Origin: Ignavibacteriae bacterium HGW-Ignavibacteriae-4
GTDB taxonomy: Bacteria > Bacteroidota > Ignavibacteria > Kapaibacteriales > UBA2268
Reading direction: 5' to 3'
NCBI GenBank assembly: GCA_002839765.1
Contig: PGYR01000020.1
Span: 1 to 42,304 of the forward strand
DNA: 42,304 nt
Position numbers and translations under genes: made by a program. This document shows, piece after piece, positions 1 to 8,205 of this stretch. Position 1 is the stretch's first letter. Every line of letters starts with the position of its first letter. Below the pieces are notes generated by a model. The model worked only from the letters and a program-made list of their open reading frames with translations. It was not told the DNA's origin and searched no databases.

Positions 1-2398
1 ATTCTTGAACTGTTAGATCACTAGAAATTCCAGTTATGTGAAGTGCATTATCTCCATCATTTTTAATCTGAATTGCTTTGGTTACAGTTCCTGTAGTCGC
101 TATATTGAGAGGACCAAAGTCCCAATCTCCAACCACTATTATAGGAGCTCCTAAGTAAGCATCTTGGAGTGTTTCATACCCAAAATAGCACTCAACAAAA
201 TTCTTATCTCCATAACCAACACCGAGAGAGTCCTTGTAAACAGGTCGTTTACCTAGAGCTGAAGCTACAACAGGATCAAATTTAACATTGACTACAACTT
301 CTTGACCAGCAGCAATAGGCATAGGAGGAGTCCAGCCAGCAGGCTCGTAAGAATCTATGCTGAATCCTTGATTCTTGTTTTGTAATTCAACTTTTGTTAT
401 ATAAAGAGGAGAAATAGTTGATAAATTTCTTATAGTATCTTTCAAGATAACTGGAGCACCAGTTTCAGCCAAAGTACCATAATGCAAATCACCAGTTACT
501 TCATACTCAGTAGGCTTATACTCTACAGTTATTGTCGTGTCATTACCAGCTCTATCTGTAAAGTATATAACAGCTTTGGCATATTTCTTTTTATCTATTA
601 CTGTCAACCACCAAGAAAGTGTTCTTTGTTGTCCTGGAATAAACTCACCTGCAGTCGATCTCCAATCAAATTTATAATTCTCACTTAATTCTTTAATTAG
701 ATACAAATCAGCCATATTTGAACGAAATTTATCATCATTTGGCATATCTGTAACAATCCCCATATCCTTTTCTATATCCCCATCACAAGATTGAACATAA
801 CTTGGAATAGGTGCATTAGTATCAGGTATAGTCAAATCATTTAATGCAGCAGAAGTTGGGAATCCATAAGAATCATACCAACCGTATCCATAAGAGTAAG
901 CAGCAAATCTAGTTGAATCAGACTTAATACCATAAACTCCTTCGGTGGCTAATTTTAATTTTGTTGCTCCATATCTTTTTCCTTTATAAGGAATCGCAAA
1001 TTCTTCATATCCAGCACTAAATACATCACTTAATGGTTTCCAAATAGGTTTAGTCCCATTTCTAGAAAATTCGGCAAATTTTAAATCTTGAGGCATAAAG
1101 TCTTCGTGCAATTCGAAAACTAAACTAATATAATTTTCAGTAAATGGTAACAATCCAGCAGTAGCATTTGGTGAAGGAAAGTAAATTTCTGTTTGATATT
1201 GTTCAATAGGAGTATAGATAAGCATAAATGGATCTGTATCCACTGGTTTCGTATCTTCAGAGGTTCCAGGATTATAATACATAACTGATATCGGTTTATT
1301 TGCACTTATTGTAGCAATTTTAGGTGCAATCGGTTGACCAAAATCGTCAGTTTGTGGCCAAACCCTCATTTCTAAATATCCGATACCCATAGCAGCACCA
1401 CCACCTTTTTTGATAGTACCAATATACTGGCCATCACGATAAACTTCAGTTTTATCTTCTGCTGCAAAGATACGGATAATACCATTATATGTTCTTCCTT
1501 TCATAGGTGTAATATAATACTGCTTACCCCAAGAATAAATTGGTAGTTCCATTTCGACGGTGTAATCACAAGCATAAACACCTAGAGGGAAGTTAGCACA
1601 ATGCACACCTGAAACAATAGAAAAGGGTTTTGTTCCTTCAATTCTACTTCCAGACAAATCTTGTCTGTGATCGTTGATAGATAATAACCAAACGTCCCCT
1701 TGTTCTAAAAATGCAGTAGCTGTTTCTCCAGTCTTAAGTAAACGACCACCATCTAATGGTACTGCATCGTTTCCTTCATCACCACCTCCCATTGTAAATC
1801 TAATTTGAGTTTGGTCGTATGCGGCAGTAATACCTGTGAACGGAGCCATCAAACCACTAGTAATATTAGGTTCCTTATATACCATGTTGATATATGCTGT
1901 CCCAAATGCAGATGTAGGTATTGCTAAGAACCCATCAGATGTAGCACGATATCTTACAACTACATAAACCACAATAGGGTCATCCGAAAAGATGTGTACC
2001 CCAGCGGCTTTATAAACTTGACCGGGAGGTGGTTTTTTTGTATTCCCAGCATGTAAAATAGCTTGTGCTTGAGTCGGAGTAAGCTTAAATTCAATAACCC
2101 CATTAGCAATAGTAGTTTTTTGTTTACTAAAACCCTTACCTGGTACTTCTATAGTTACTTGTGTTTCTGTAGGTGATGTAATTAATACTTTCACAAAATT
2201 ATCGAAGCCACCACTTTCTTCTTCATAGCATGGTGGTATTGTGAACCAATAATCTTTACCGACATTACTTTGCCCCATCATCATTGGGAGCTTTTCTTTC
2301 ATTTCTTCCTCGTCCACACCAGCTTTCAAATCTTTTGGTACGGTCATAGCGAGGACTAAAAATAGCACCAGTGCTAATTTAGTATATACATTCTTCAT
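1..2398 (-). CDS. IgGFc-binding-like secreted surface protein (3' end outside window)
   Basis: The gene starts at 2398 and stays open for 799 codons to the window edge, so its C-terminus is missing. An N-terminal signal peptide (MKNVYTKLALVLFLVLAM...) indicates export. Residues about 45-480 match the IgGFc-binding-like domain also seen in the protein at 8205-10568; both keep a block of the type SGxxCAxxP...C...VE...P..SWGKxxYI. The last ~150 residues look like an ASH or choice-of-anchor D immunoglobulin-like domain, common in T9SS cargo, so a sorting domain probably lies beyond the edge. Upstream at 2513-2540 is the bipartite promoter-like motif shared with the ECF sigma gene, leaving a leader of about 115 bases. 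The ligand is unknown; the IgGFc name comes from domain similarity only. Confidence 0.82.
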   Translation of the reverse strand, partial: MKNVYTKLALVLFLVLAMTVPKDLKAGVDEEEMKEKLPMMMGQSNVGKDYWFTIPPCYEEESGGFDNFVKVLITSPTETQVTIEVPGKGFSKQKTTIANGVIEFKLTPTQAQAILHAGNTKKPPPGQVYKAAGVHIFSDDPIVVYVVVRYRATSDGFLAIPTSAFGTAYINMVYKEPNITSGLMAPFTGITAAYDQTQIRFTMGGGDEGNDAVPLDGGRLLKTGETATAFLEQGDVWLLSINDHRQDLSGSRIEGTKPFSIVSGVHCANFPLGVYACDYTVEMELPIYSWGKQYYITPMKGRTYNGIIRIFAAEDKTEVYRDGQYIGTIKKGGGAAMGIGYLEMRVWPQTDDFGQPIAPKIATISANKPISVMYYNPGTSEDTKPVDTDPFMLIYTPIEQYQTEIYFPSPNATAGLLPFTENYISLVFELHEDFMPQDLKFAEFSRNGTKPIWKPLSDVFSAGYEEFAIPYKGKRYGATKLKLATEGVYGIKSDSTRFAAYSYGYGWYDSYGFPTSAALNDLTIPDTNAPIPSYVQSCDGDIEKDMGIVTDMPNDDKFRSNMADLYLIKELSENYKFDWRSTAGEFIPGQQRTLSWWLTVIDKKKYAKAVIYFTDRAGNDTTITVEYKPTEYEVTGDLHYGTLAETGAPVILKDTIRNLSTISPLYITKVELQNKNQGFSIDSYEPAGWTPPMPIAAGQEVVVNVKFDPVVASALGKRPVYKDSLGVGYGDKNFVECYFGYETLQDAYLGAPIIVVGDWDFGPLNIATTGTVTKAIQIKNDGDNALHITGISSDLTVQE

Positions 2399-2512
2399 TG
2401 TGGAACCTCTTAAATTATAATAATTAATTGTAATTTCTTATTTATAGACAGCTAAAGTTACAAACTTTCAATTCATTTTAAAAATAAAATAGTATTACAT
2501 AACTGTGATTAT

Positions 2513-2540
2513 AATAACAGTTGAATGTGCATTTTGTCAC
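2513..2540 (-). promoter_or_regulatory. Putative ECF-sigma promoter, copy 1 (GTGACAAAA-N11-CTGTTATT)
   Basis: Read on the minus strand, GTGACAAAA is followed after exactly 11 bases by CTGTTATT, then TATAAT-like sequence. The same two blocks with the same spacer occur at 18516-18543 before the ECF sigma gene and at 42160-42187 before a T9SS cargo pseudogene. The arrangement fits a -35/-10 pair read by an ECF sigma factor. It lies in the gap between ppx and the IgGFc-like gene and points towards the latter. Confidence 0.6.
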
Positions 2541-2543
2541 AAC

Positions 2544-4082
2544 TTATTCGAAAATAATTTCAAGATTTAATGCTTCTTCTAACATTGCCTTTCGTCTATC
2601 GGCTCCCCACACCTCAATATCAGGGGTTTCAGAGCCATTCTCTATTATTTTAATTTTTAATTTATTTTCTTCAATTGTTAGCTCTACATCTTCTACATTC
2701 TGTATTTGACGTCTGTCTAGGCCTTCTGCTATTCGCAGTATTCCTGCTAATAGCCAAACAATTTGCTGTTTTTTGGGGCTGAGCATATTATAACTACCAT
2801 GGGAGCGGTTTGGATGACTCTTTCTGTGGTATCTTGCTATGTTCGCTATTAATTCTGCTTCATCGTTCGTGAAACCAGTCATTATACTGTTTTTTATTAG
2901 GTAGAAGCTATGTTTGTGGTGTTTGTCGTGTGATATGTGGAATCCAACATCATGTAGATATGATGCTGATTCTAATAGTTCTCTTTCATAATAACCTTTA
3001 CCATGTATTGGCTCTAATTGATCGAACATCTTATTGCATAGCTTTCTTATGTGTTCGGAGTGCTTCATATCAGCACCATATTTAGTAGCCAAACCAGTAA
3101 CAGTTTTGTATCTAAGCTTAGTGAGTTGGTGATATTGTTCCAAATTCTGTGTTTTCTCTACCGTATCGAAAACAACACCTTCTCTCAGTGAGTAATTAGA
3201 AATCACAAAATTCTTGATTCCAAGTTCCTCAATTGCTACTTCTACAATCAGAGCACCAGCTGTGATAATATCTGCTCTAGTAATATCCATTCCATTAAGC
3301 AGTGCAATGTTTTCGGGAGAAGATGCTTGCTTTATGTCTCGGATTACTTTGAGTACATGCTTCGCCTTTACTGTTAGTCCATTGAGCACTGTGGGTAATT
3401 CAGTGTTTTTTCTGAGGTAAGCCATTGATATCAGAGTTGTCATCGTCCCCGAAGTACCAACAGTAGTAGTAAAACCAACACCCTCAATTTTATCTAATGT
3501 TTGAGCCCATTCTCCTTTGATGAATTTCTTACATTTGGAAATGCTTATTTCATTTGAAGGTATTCCATCGAAGTATTTTTTAGTTAATCTGATAGCACCT
3601 AGTTTATTGCTTTGTAAGTGTATCATCTCCCCTTGTTCGGTTATAATAGTCTCTGTACTACCACCACCGATGTCTATTATTAGAGCTTTTTCTGCAAGAA
3701 TAGGTAATGCATGTATTACTCCTAGAGATATAAGTCGAGCCTCCTCAATCCCAGAAACTACTTCTAGTTCTATACCAGTTTCTCTTTTTATAAGGTCTAT
3801 GAACTCATCTTTGTTTTTAGCTTCTCGGACGGCTGAGGTTGCCACTGCCCTTATCTGCGAATTCTCATTGATTGCAAGTTTGTAAAATGCTCTGAGAGTA
3901 GTTACAGCTCTCTTTATTGCGTCTCTTTGCAAATAGCTCATATCACCACTACTCGAACCAAGTCGAACTATTTCTTTTTCTCTAGATATTATATTAAGTA
4001 AACCATTGTCATCAACTGATGCGGTTACCATGTGAAATGAATTTGTACCTACGTCAATTGCAGATATAATTTGTGAGTTCAT
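2544..4082 (-). CDS. ppx: Exopolyphosphatase / pppGpp phosphohydrolase (Ppx/GppA family) with HD-like C-terminus
   Basis: A cytoplasmic enzyme of 512 residues, the usual length for full-length Ppx/GppA, predicted to remove phosphate from polyphosphate and/or the 5' phosphate of pppGpp. The N-terminus has the ASKHA phosphate-binding start AIDVGTNSFHMV, and near residue 140 a second loop, DIGGGSTE, as expected for the family. The C-terminal half has an HD-type region (SASYLHDVGFHISHDKHHKH and IARYHRKSHP), typical of the long form. Ppx and GppA cannot be separated by eye, so the symbol is provisional. It follows the 77-residue membrane protein gene by two bases and is probably co-transcribed with it and perhaps cdsA. 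Confidence 0.92.
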   Translation of the reverse strand: MNSQIISAIDVGTNSFHMVTASVDDNGLLNIISREKEIVRLGSSSGDMSYLQRDAIKRAVTTLRAFYKLAINENSQIRAVATSAVREAKNKDEFIDLIKRETGIELEVVSGIEEARLISLGVIHALPILAEKALIIDIGGGSTETIITEQGEMIHLQSNKLGAIRLTKKYFDGIPSNEISISKCKKFIKGEWAQTLDKIEGVGFTTTVGTSGTMTTLISMAYLRKNTELPTVLNGLTVKAKHVLKVIRDIKQASSPENIALLNGMDITRADIITAGALIVEVAIEELGIKNFVISNYSLREGVVFDTVEKTQNLEQYHQLTKLRYKTVTGLATKYGADMKHSEHIRKLCNKMFDQLEPIHGKGYYERELLESASYLHDVGFHISHDKHHKHSFYLIKNSIMTGFTNDEAELIANIARYHRKSHPNRSHGSYNMLSPKKQQIVWLLAGILRIAEGLDRRQIQNVEDVELTIEENKLKIKIIENGSETPDIEVWGADRRKAMLEEALNLEIIFE

Positions 4083-4084
4083 AG

Positions 4085-4318
4085 TTATTGTTCTTTATGT
4101 TTGTTGCCTGCCATTCCTTTGAATACCTTCGTTTCGCCTTTCTCATATAGCACATCGCTATTCTCAGGAGTTCTACTACTGTTATTGTTACTTTCTTTAC
4201 TTGGTGGATTATTTGCTTTCTTGAACCCAGTTAGAGCTAGGATTAACTTCGTCGCTCCTTTGAAAAAGACTACTATAATCCCTAGTATTATTACTAGAAA
4301 AATTAATATTTTTCCCAT
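4085..4318 (-). CDS. Small single-pass membrane protein, unknown function
   Basis: A 77-residue protein. Residues about 1-30 form one hydrophobic segment (ILIFLVIILGIIVVFF), and the rest is a polar Asn/Ser/Lys-rich tail, presumably cytoplasmic. I do not recognise a family. The stop codon is two bases from the ppx start, which argues for a shared transcript and translational coupling. An opposite-strand open frame covers the same bases, but the minus frame has the operon position and a protein-like hydrophobic/polar layout, so it is preferred. Confidence 0.6.
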   Translation of the reverse strand: MGKILIFLVIILGIIVVFFKGATKLILALTGFKKANNPPSKESNNNSSRTPENSDVLYEKGETKVFKGMAGNKHKEQ

Positions 4319-4407
4319 CTTTATATTTTCTTTTATTGTTTAGTAATTATATATTTGAACAAAAGTTAGTTCATATTTAATGACTATTAAATACTATTAT
4401 TATTCTA

Positions 4408-5244
4408 TCATACGATTAATACTAGTATAAATAGTATGATAGGAGAAATAAATATAACCCCATCAAATCTATCTAAAAAGCCCCCATGTCCCGGGAAAAA
4501 GTTCGAGCTATCTTTAACCTCTGCGTCACGCTTGAAATGAGATTCTATCAAATCACCTAGTTGGCAGAATGTTGTAATTATCGCTCCTACTATTATACTA
4601 TTTGCTAATCCAAAGCTCGGATTGAGCCAAGCTGTAAGCCCAACGAAACCAATTGCACCGAATACAAATCCTGCTATCGCACCTTCCCAAGATTTCTTAG
4701 GACTATGTCGAGGGAATAGCTTATGCTTTCCGATTGCCCTACCAATAAAGTAAGCGGCACTATCGCATAGCCAAATAGCAATGAATAGAGTCAGTACAAA
4801 ATACCCCCAATCTATTTCAGAAGAACTCAAATAATTAAATTCACGTATCGCAATCAAACACAAAAGTGGAAAAGCAACATACATAATACCACCTATACTT
4901 ATAGAGATATCAGTAATTGCAGAAATACCATTCTTATATAAAGCTAAAGTAATTAGGAAAGTTCCTATTAATGTAGGTGCAAGAAAAGTATAAATTAGTT
5001 TATATTCCAATACACCTGTGAGTGTAAGAAAAAAGATGACTCCTGCAATCAAGCTAACAACAATCGAAGCCCACTTCATTGGGTGATAGCCCTTGTTTTC
5101 AGCCATAGAGTAAAATTCGTGTAGTCCAAAACCTATAATTATAAGTATTCCCACAGCGAAGAAAATCCCTCCTTGTAGAAATAAAAATATCGCTAAAGGT
5201 ATCCCAATTGCTGCTGTAAGTATTCTTTTTCCCAACTCTTTCAT
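4408..5244 (-). CDS. cdsA: Phosphatidate cytidylyltransferase
   Basis: This integral membrane enzyme makes CDP-diacylglycerol from phosphatidate and CTP, the branch point of bacterial phospholipid synthesis. The 278-residue protein is mostly hydrophobic helices, a normal CdsA length. The C-terminus carries the CdsA signature: S-H-F-K-R-D-A-E-V-K-D, then FFPGHGGFLDRFDG, with the conserved acidic and basic residues intact. The family motif SPKKSWEGAIAGF is also present. The gene is divergent from the HAD phosphatase gene with only 36 bases between start codons, so their promoters must be compact or overlap. Downstream lie the small membrane protein and ppx on the same strand. Confidence 0.96.
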   Translation of the reverse strand: MKELGKRILTAAIGIPLAIFLFLQGGIFFAVGILIIIGFGLHEFYSMAENKGYHPMKWASIVVSLIAGVIFFLTLTGVLEYKLIYTFLAPTLIGTFLITLALYKNGISAITDISISIGGIMYVAFPLLCLIAIREFNYLSSSEIDWGYFVLTLFIAIWLCDSAAYFIGRAIGKHKLFPRHSPKKSWEGAIAGFVFGAIGFVGLTAWLNPSFGLANSIIVGAIITTFCQLGDLIESHFKRDAEVKDSSNFFPGHGGFLDRFDGVIFISPIILFILVLIV

Positions 5245-5280
5245 ATTTTACCAGAAATTAAAATGAAAATATAAGAAAAA

Positions 5281-6000
5281 ATGTCAATAAAATTTGATGA
5301 TATAAAAGTATTCTGTGATTTTGATGGGACAGTTACACTCCAAGATGTTGGAAATGAACTATTTAAAGATGTTGAAGATTTTGAAATTTTGAATAAACTT
5401 TTCATAGAAGAAAAATTAACTATTTATGAATATTGGCATAAGCTTTGTAGTAAACTACCTGAAGGCACGAGTACAGAAATGATTAGGGAACAATCTCGAA
5501 AATTTGAGATTGACCCTTATTTCAATAGCTTTGTGGAGTTTTGTCAACAAAATAAAATAAAACTCTATATAGTAAGTGATGGTTATGATATTTATATCAA
5601 TGAAATATTGGGTATAAATAATATAAAGCTACCAATTTGTAGCAACAAATTGCTTGACAAAGGCACTCATTTAGAGCCCGAGTTTACATATGCTTCTGAA
5701 TCGTGTAATTGCTATTCGGCAAATTGTAAACGCAATTTCGTTCTCAATCAAAGTGATGAGAATACATTAAAAATATATATTGGTGATGGCTACTCTGATT
5801 TTTGTGGAGCGGCTCATTGCGATATTATTTTTGCAAAAAAATATTTGGCTACTTACTGCAATGAGAATAGCCTGCCACATTATAATTTTAAATCCTTTTT
5901 CGACGTAAAGAGGATATTGGAAAAGAAATTAAATGACAATCAGTTTAAGAAGAGAAATCGCGCAACAGTTGATTCGAATAATGCGTTCAAATATGAATAG
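5281..6000 (+). CDS. HAD-family phosphatase (MtnX / phosphoserine phosphatase-like)
   Basis: A soluble HAD-IB type phosphatase of 239 residues. Motif I is DFDGTVT near residues 13-19, with the nucleophile and acid/base aspartates. Motif II is in YIVSDGYD around residue 100, and motif IV is IGDGYSD near residue 166. The overall pattern, with a Cys-rich stretch SCNCYSANCKR between motifs, resembles the MtnX-like group (2-hydroxy-3-keto-5-methylthiopentenyl-1-phosphate phosphatase), but no other methionine-salvage gene is nearby, so the substrate is open. The last codons overlap the start of the following histidine kinase gene. Confidence 0.8.
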   Translation: MSIKFDDIKVFCDFDGTVTLQDVGNELFKDVEDFEILNKLFIEEKLTIYEYWHKLCSKLPEGTSTEMIREQSRKFEIDPYFNSFVEFCQQNKIKLYIVSDGYDIYINEILGINNIKLPICSNKLLDKGTHLEPEFTYASESCNCYSANCKRNFVLNQSDENTLKIYIGDGYSDFCGAAHCDIIFAKKYLATYCNENSLPHYNFKSFFDVKRILEKKLNDNQFKKRNRATVDSNNAFKYE

Positions 6001-7525
6001 AATATTACTTTTCATATCGTTAGCATTATTTGGACTATTAACTTCAAACCATCTTCTATTGGCTAAAGACTATATAGTAAATATAGACGAAGTTAATGTG
6101 AATGGGGATACTGCCGATACTTATTATGGTGATAAAATTGTTATTTCGAACAGTGACTCTATATTATTTAAGTATTCAGTTAATCCAAAATTAGAAAGCG
6201 ATCCGATACTTTATAGAGTTATGCTTATTATGGGGACTGATACTTCCGTTAACATAATAAGTGGTATGGAAGTAAGGTATGCAAATTTGCCACAATCAGA
6301 CTACAAATTCATTATAAGTGCATTTGATAGTAGTGGTGAATGGAACGCAAAAGAAGACAGATTCGAATTCAAGGTTGATAATAACTTGAATTCCGTATTA
6401 GTTAAATCTAATAATTTGGAAGTCCAAATTGCAGATTTGAAAAAGAAATTGAAAGAGTTACAGGAAAATAATGGGATTGTTTCTATTATTTCTGATATTG
6501 CTCTTATTATACTGGTAACAATAATTTTAATATTTGTAGTGCTCTTCTTCAAAAACAGACCAATGAAGAAGAAGAAGAAAACTTCACTTGCTACTACACA
6601 AAAAGGGGTAAAAGTGGCTAACTCGAATCAAAACGATATTGCATTGGAAAATGCTAATCTAAAAGCAGAACTAAAAGCTTTGAGAATGCAAATAGATAAA
6701 ATGCAGGAACAAAGTAGAAATCTGGTGCTCCAAAACAAAGGACTACAAGAGACTTTAAACGTTAGTAATAAGTCTAAAACAGAGTTAGAGGAGCTACAAA
6801 AACAGAAAGAAGAGCTTTTCGCAGTCATAGTACACGATATCAAAAACCCTGCATCTGTAATTAAAGGTCTAGTTGATCTATTAACTAATTACGATAGTAC
6901 TGCTTCTGATTTCGAAGATATAATGAAAGATATAGCCGCTAGTTCAAGCCGCATACTCATGCTTTCTTCCGAGATAAGCAAGATAATGGCGCTAGAAGGT
7001 ACAGGTCTGAAATTGCATTACGAAGATGTAGATATTAATGATATAGCTCAAGATGTTTTCACTCGTAACTCATACAATGCTAAAAATAAGAACCTTACTT
7101 ATGAGTGTATGTTCGACAATAACTTACCTGAAATAACTCTCGATGTACTTCGAATAGATGAAGTAATGGATAATCTAGTATCAAATGCTATCAAATACAC
7201 GGAGAGAAGTGGTTCTATACTAGTTGAAACAACTTTTGATAAAGAAAAGAATCATATTGTATTTAGTGTTAGCGACACTGGGCAAGGTCTTTCTGAAGAA
7301 GATATAAAGAGTACCTTCCAAAAAGGAGCCACACTAAGCAGTAAACCCACGGCTGGTGAATCAGCAACAGGGCTTGGCTTGTGGATAGTGAAGAAGATGG
7401 TAGAAGCGCATGACGGTTACGTATGGGTGAAAAGTAAGAAAGGTGAAGGTTCAACCTTTGCATTCTCTATACCTGTGAAAAGAAAAATAAAATTAGAAGA
7501 TAAAAAAGAAGTTGCTACAGCTTAA
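5993..7525 (+). CDS. Membrane sensor histidine kinase
   Basis: The open frame begins at 5933, but I place the start at 5993: the ATG there gives a clean signal sequence (MNRILLFISLALFGLL...) and overlaps the upstream stop by eight bases; an ATG at 5981 is an alternative. Order: signal peptide, periplasmic domain of about 140 residues, one transmembrane helix (about 162-187), Lys-rich stop-transfer, coiled coil, then a HisKA domain with H-box VHDIKNP (His about 281). The HATPase has N-box DNLVSNAIKYTE (about 392), G1 DTGQGL (about 428) and G2 GLGLWIV (about 460). All key residues are present. No response regulator is adjacent, so the partner and signal are unknown. Confidence 0.9.
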   Translation: MNRILLFISLALFGLLTSNHLLLAKDYIVNIDEVNVNGDTADTYYGDKIVISNSDSILFKYSVNPKLESDPILYRVMLIMGTDTSVNIISGMEVRYANLPQSDYKFIISAFDSSGEWNAKEDRFEFKVDNNLNSVLVKSNNLEVQIADLKKKLKELQENNGIVSIISDIALIILVTIILIFVVLFFKNRPMKKKKKTSLATTQKGVKVANSNQNDIALENANLKAELKALRMQIDKMQEQSRNLVLQNKGLQETLNVSNKSKTELEELQKQKEELFAVIVHDIKNPASVIKGLVDLLTNYDSTASDFEDIMKDIAASSSRILMLSSEISKIMALEGTGLKLHYEDVDINDIAQDVFTRNSYNAKNKNLTYECMFDNNLPEITLDVLRIDEVMDNLVSNAIKYTERSGSILVETTFDKEKNHIVFSVSDTGQGLSEEDIKSTFQKGATLSSKPTAGESATGLGLWIVKKMVEAHDGYVWVKSKKGEGSTFAFSIPVKRKIKLEDKKEVATA

Positions 7526-7533
7526 GCCGTAGT

Positions 7534-8205
7534 TTAATCTTTGAAGATAAAATCGAAGAGTAGGTAAGATGCTGTAATAACAGCTCCTGCATAAGCGAGT
7601 GTGACTCCCAAATCGGAGTTAATTCTCTCAGGTGATGCACCAACTATACTCAGTATAGTAGCATCTATAGACAATAAGATAATAGGTAGTATAAGGGGAA
7701 AAGCTAGCACCGGAAATAGTGCCCCCTTTGATGAAGCTTTTGCTATCAATGCAGAGATAATAGTAGAGGCCGCAGATATACCAATACTCCCCGTAAGTAC
7801 ACTTAACCAATACATTCCCATTTCAGCTATTATAAAAGTAGAATTGAATAGTAGTAGTAAAGCAACTGTAAGCAAATTAGCGGCTATACCGAATATTATA
7901 TTATAGATTAATTTTCCGAAGTATATGCTAGTTGAGTCTGAGTTGATTTTCAAGAACATCCAAGTGCCTCTTTCCTCTTCTGTAACGAAGACTCGACTCT
8001 GTCCTATCATAGAAGTGAAGAAGATTAGTATCCAAGTGATACCGGCAAATATCTCATCAGATAGTTTATTCGAAGAGACCGAATAGCTGACGATAATAAC
8101 GGATGTAAGTACAAATAAAAATACTGATGCTGCTGATGAAAAATTCTTAAATTCAGTTAAGAATTCTTTATACAGTACCCCGTATATTCTTCTGAAAATA
8201 TCCAT
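7534..8205 (-). CDS. ccmB: Heme exporter protein CcmB (cytochrome c maturation)
   Basis: A 223-residue polytopic inner-membrane protein with about six helices, the usual CcmB length. With CcmA and CcmC it acts in system I cytochrome c maturation, where release of heme-loaded CcmE needs the CcmAB ATPase. Family features include the N-terminal KEFLTEFK amphipathic stretch and the loop VFVTEEERGTW before the second hydrophobic block. The start codon shares one base with the stop of the upstream IgGFc/barrel gene (TAATG), so translation is probably coupled. No ccmA, ccmC, ccmE or ccmF is in the window; the operon partner is a surface protein, which is unusual. Confidence 0.88.
   Translation of the reverse strand: MDIFRRIYGVLYKEFLTEFKNFSSAASVFLFVLTSVIIVSYSVSSNKLSDEIFAGITWILIFFTSMIGQSRVFVTEEERGTWMFLKINSDSTSIYFGKLIYNIIFGIAANLLTVALLLLFNSTFIIAEMGMYWLSVLTGSIGISAASTIISALIAKASSKGALFPVLAFPLILPIILLSIDATILSIVGASPERINSDLGVTLAYAGAVITASYLLFDFIFKD

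Noticed and set aside
482-688. Plus-strand open frame opposite the IgGFc-like gene
   Set aside because: It has unnatural composition and lies wholly antisense to a clearly coding frame; similar antisense frames elsewhere were dismissed for the same reason.
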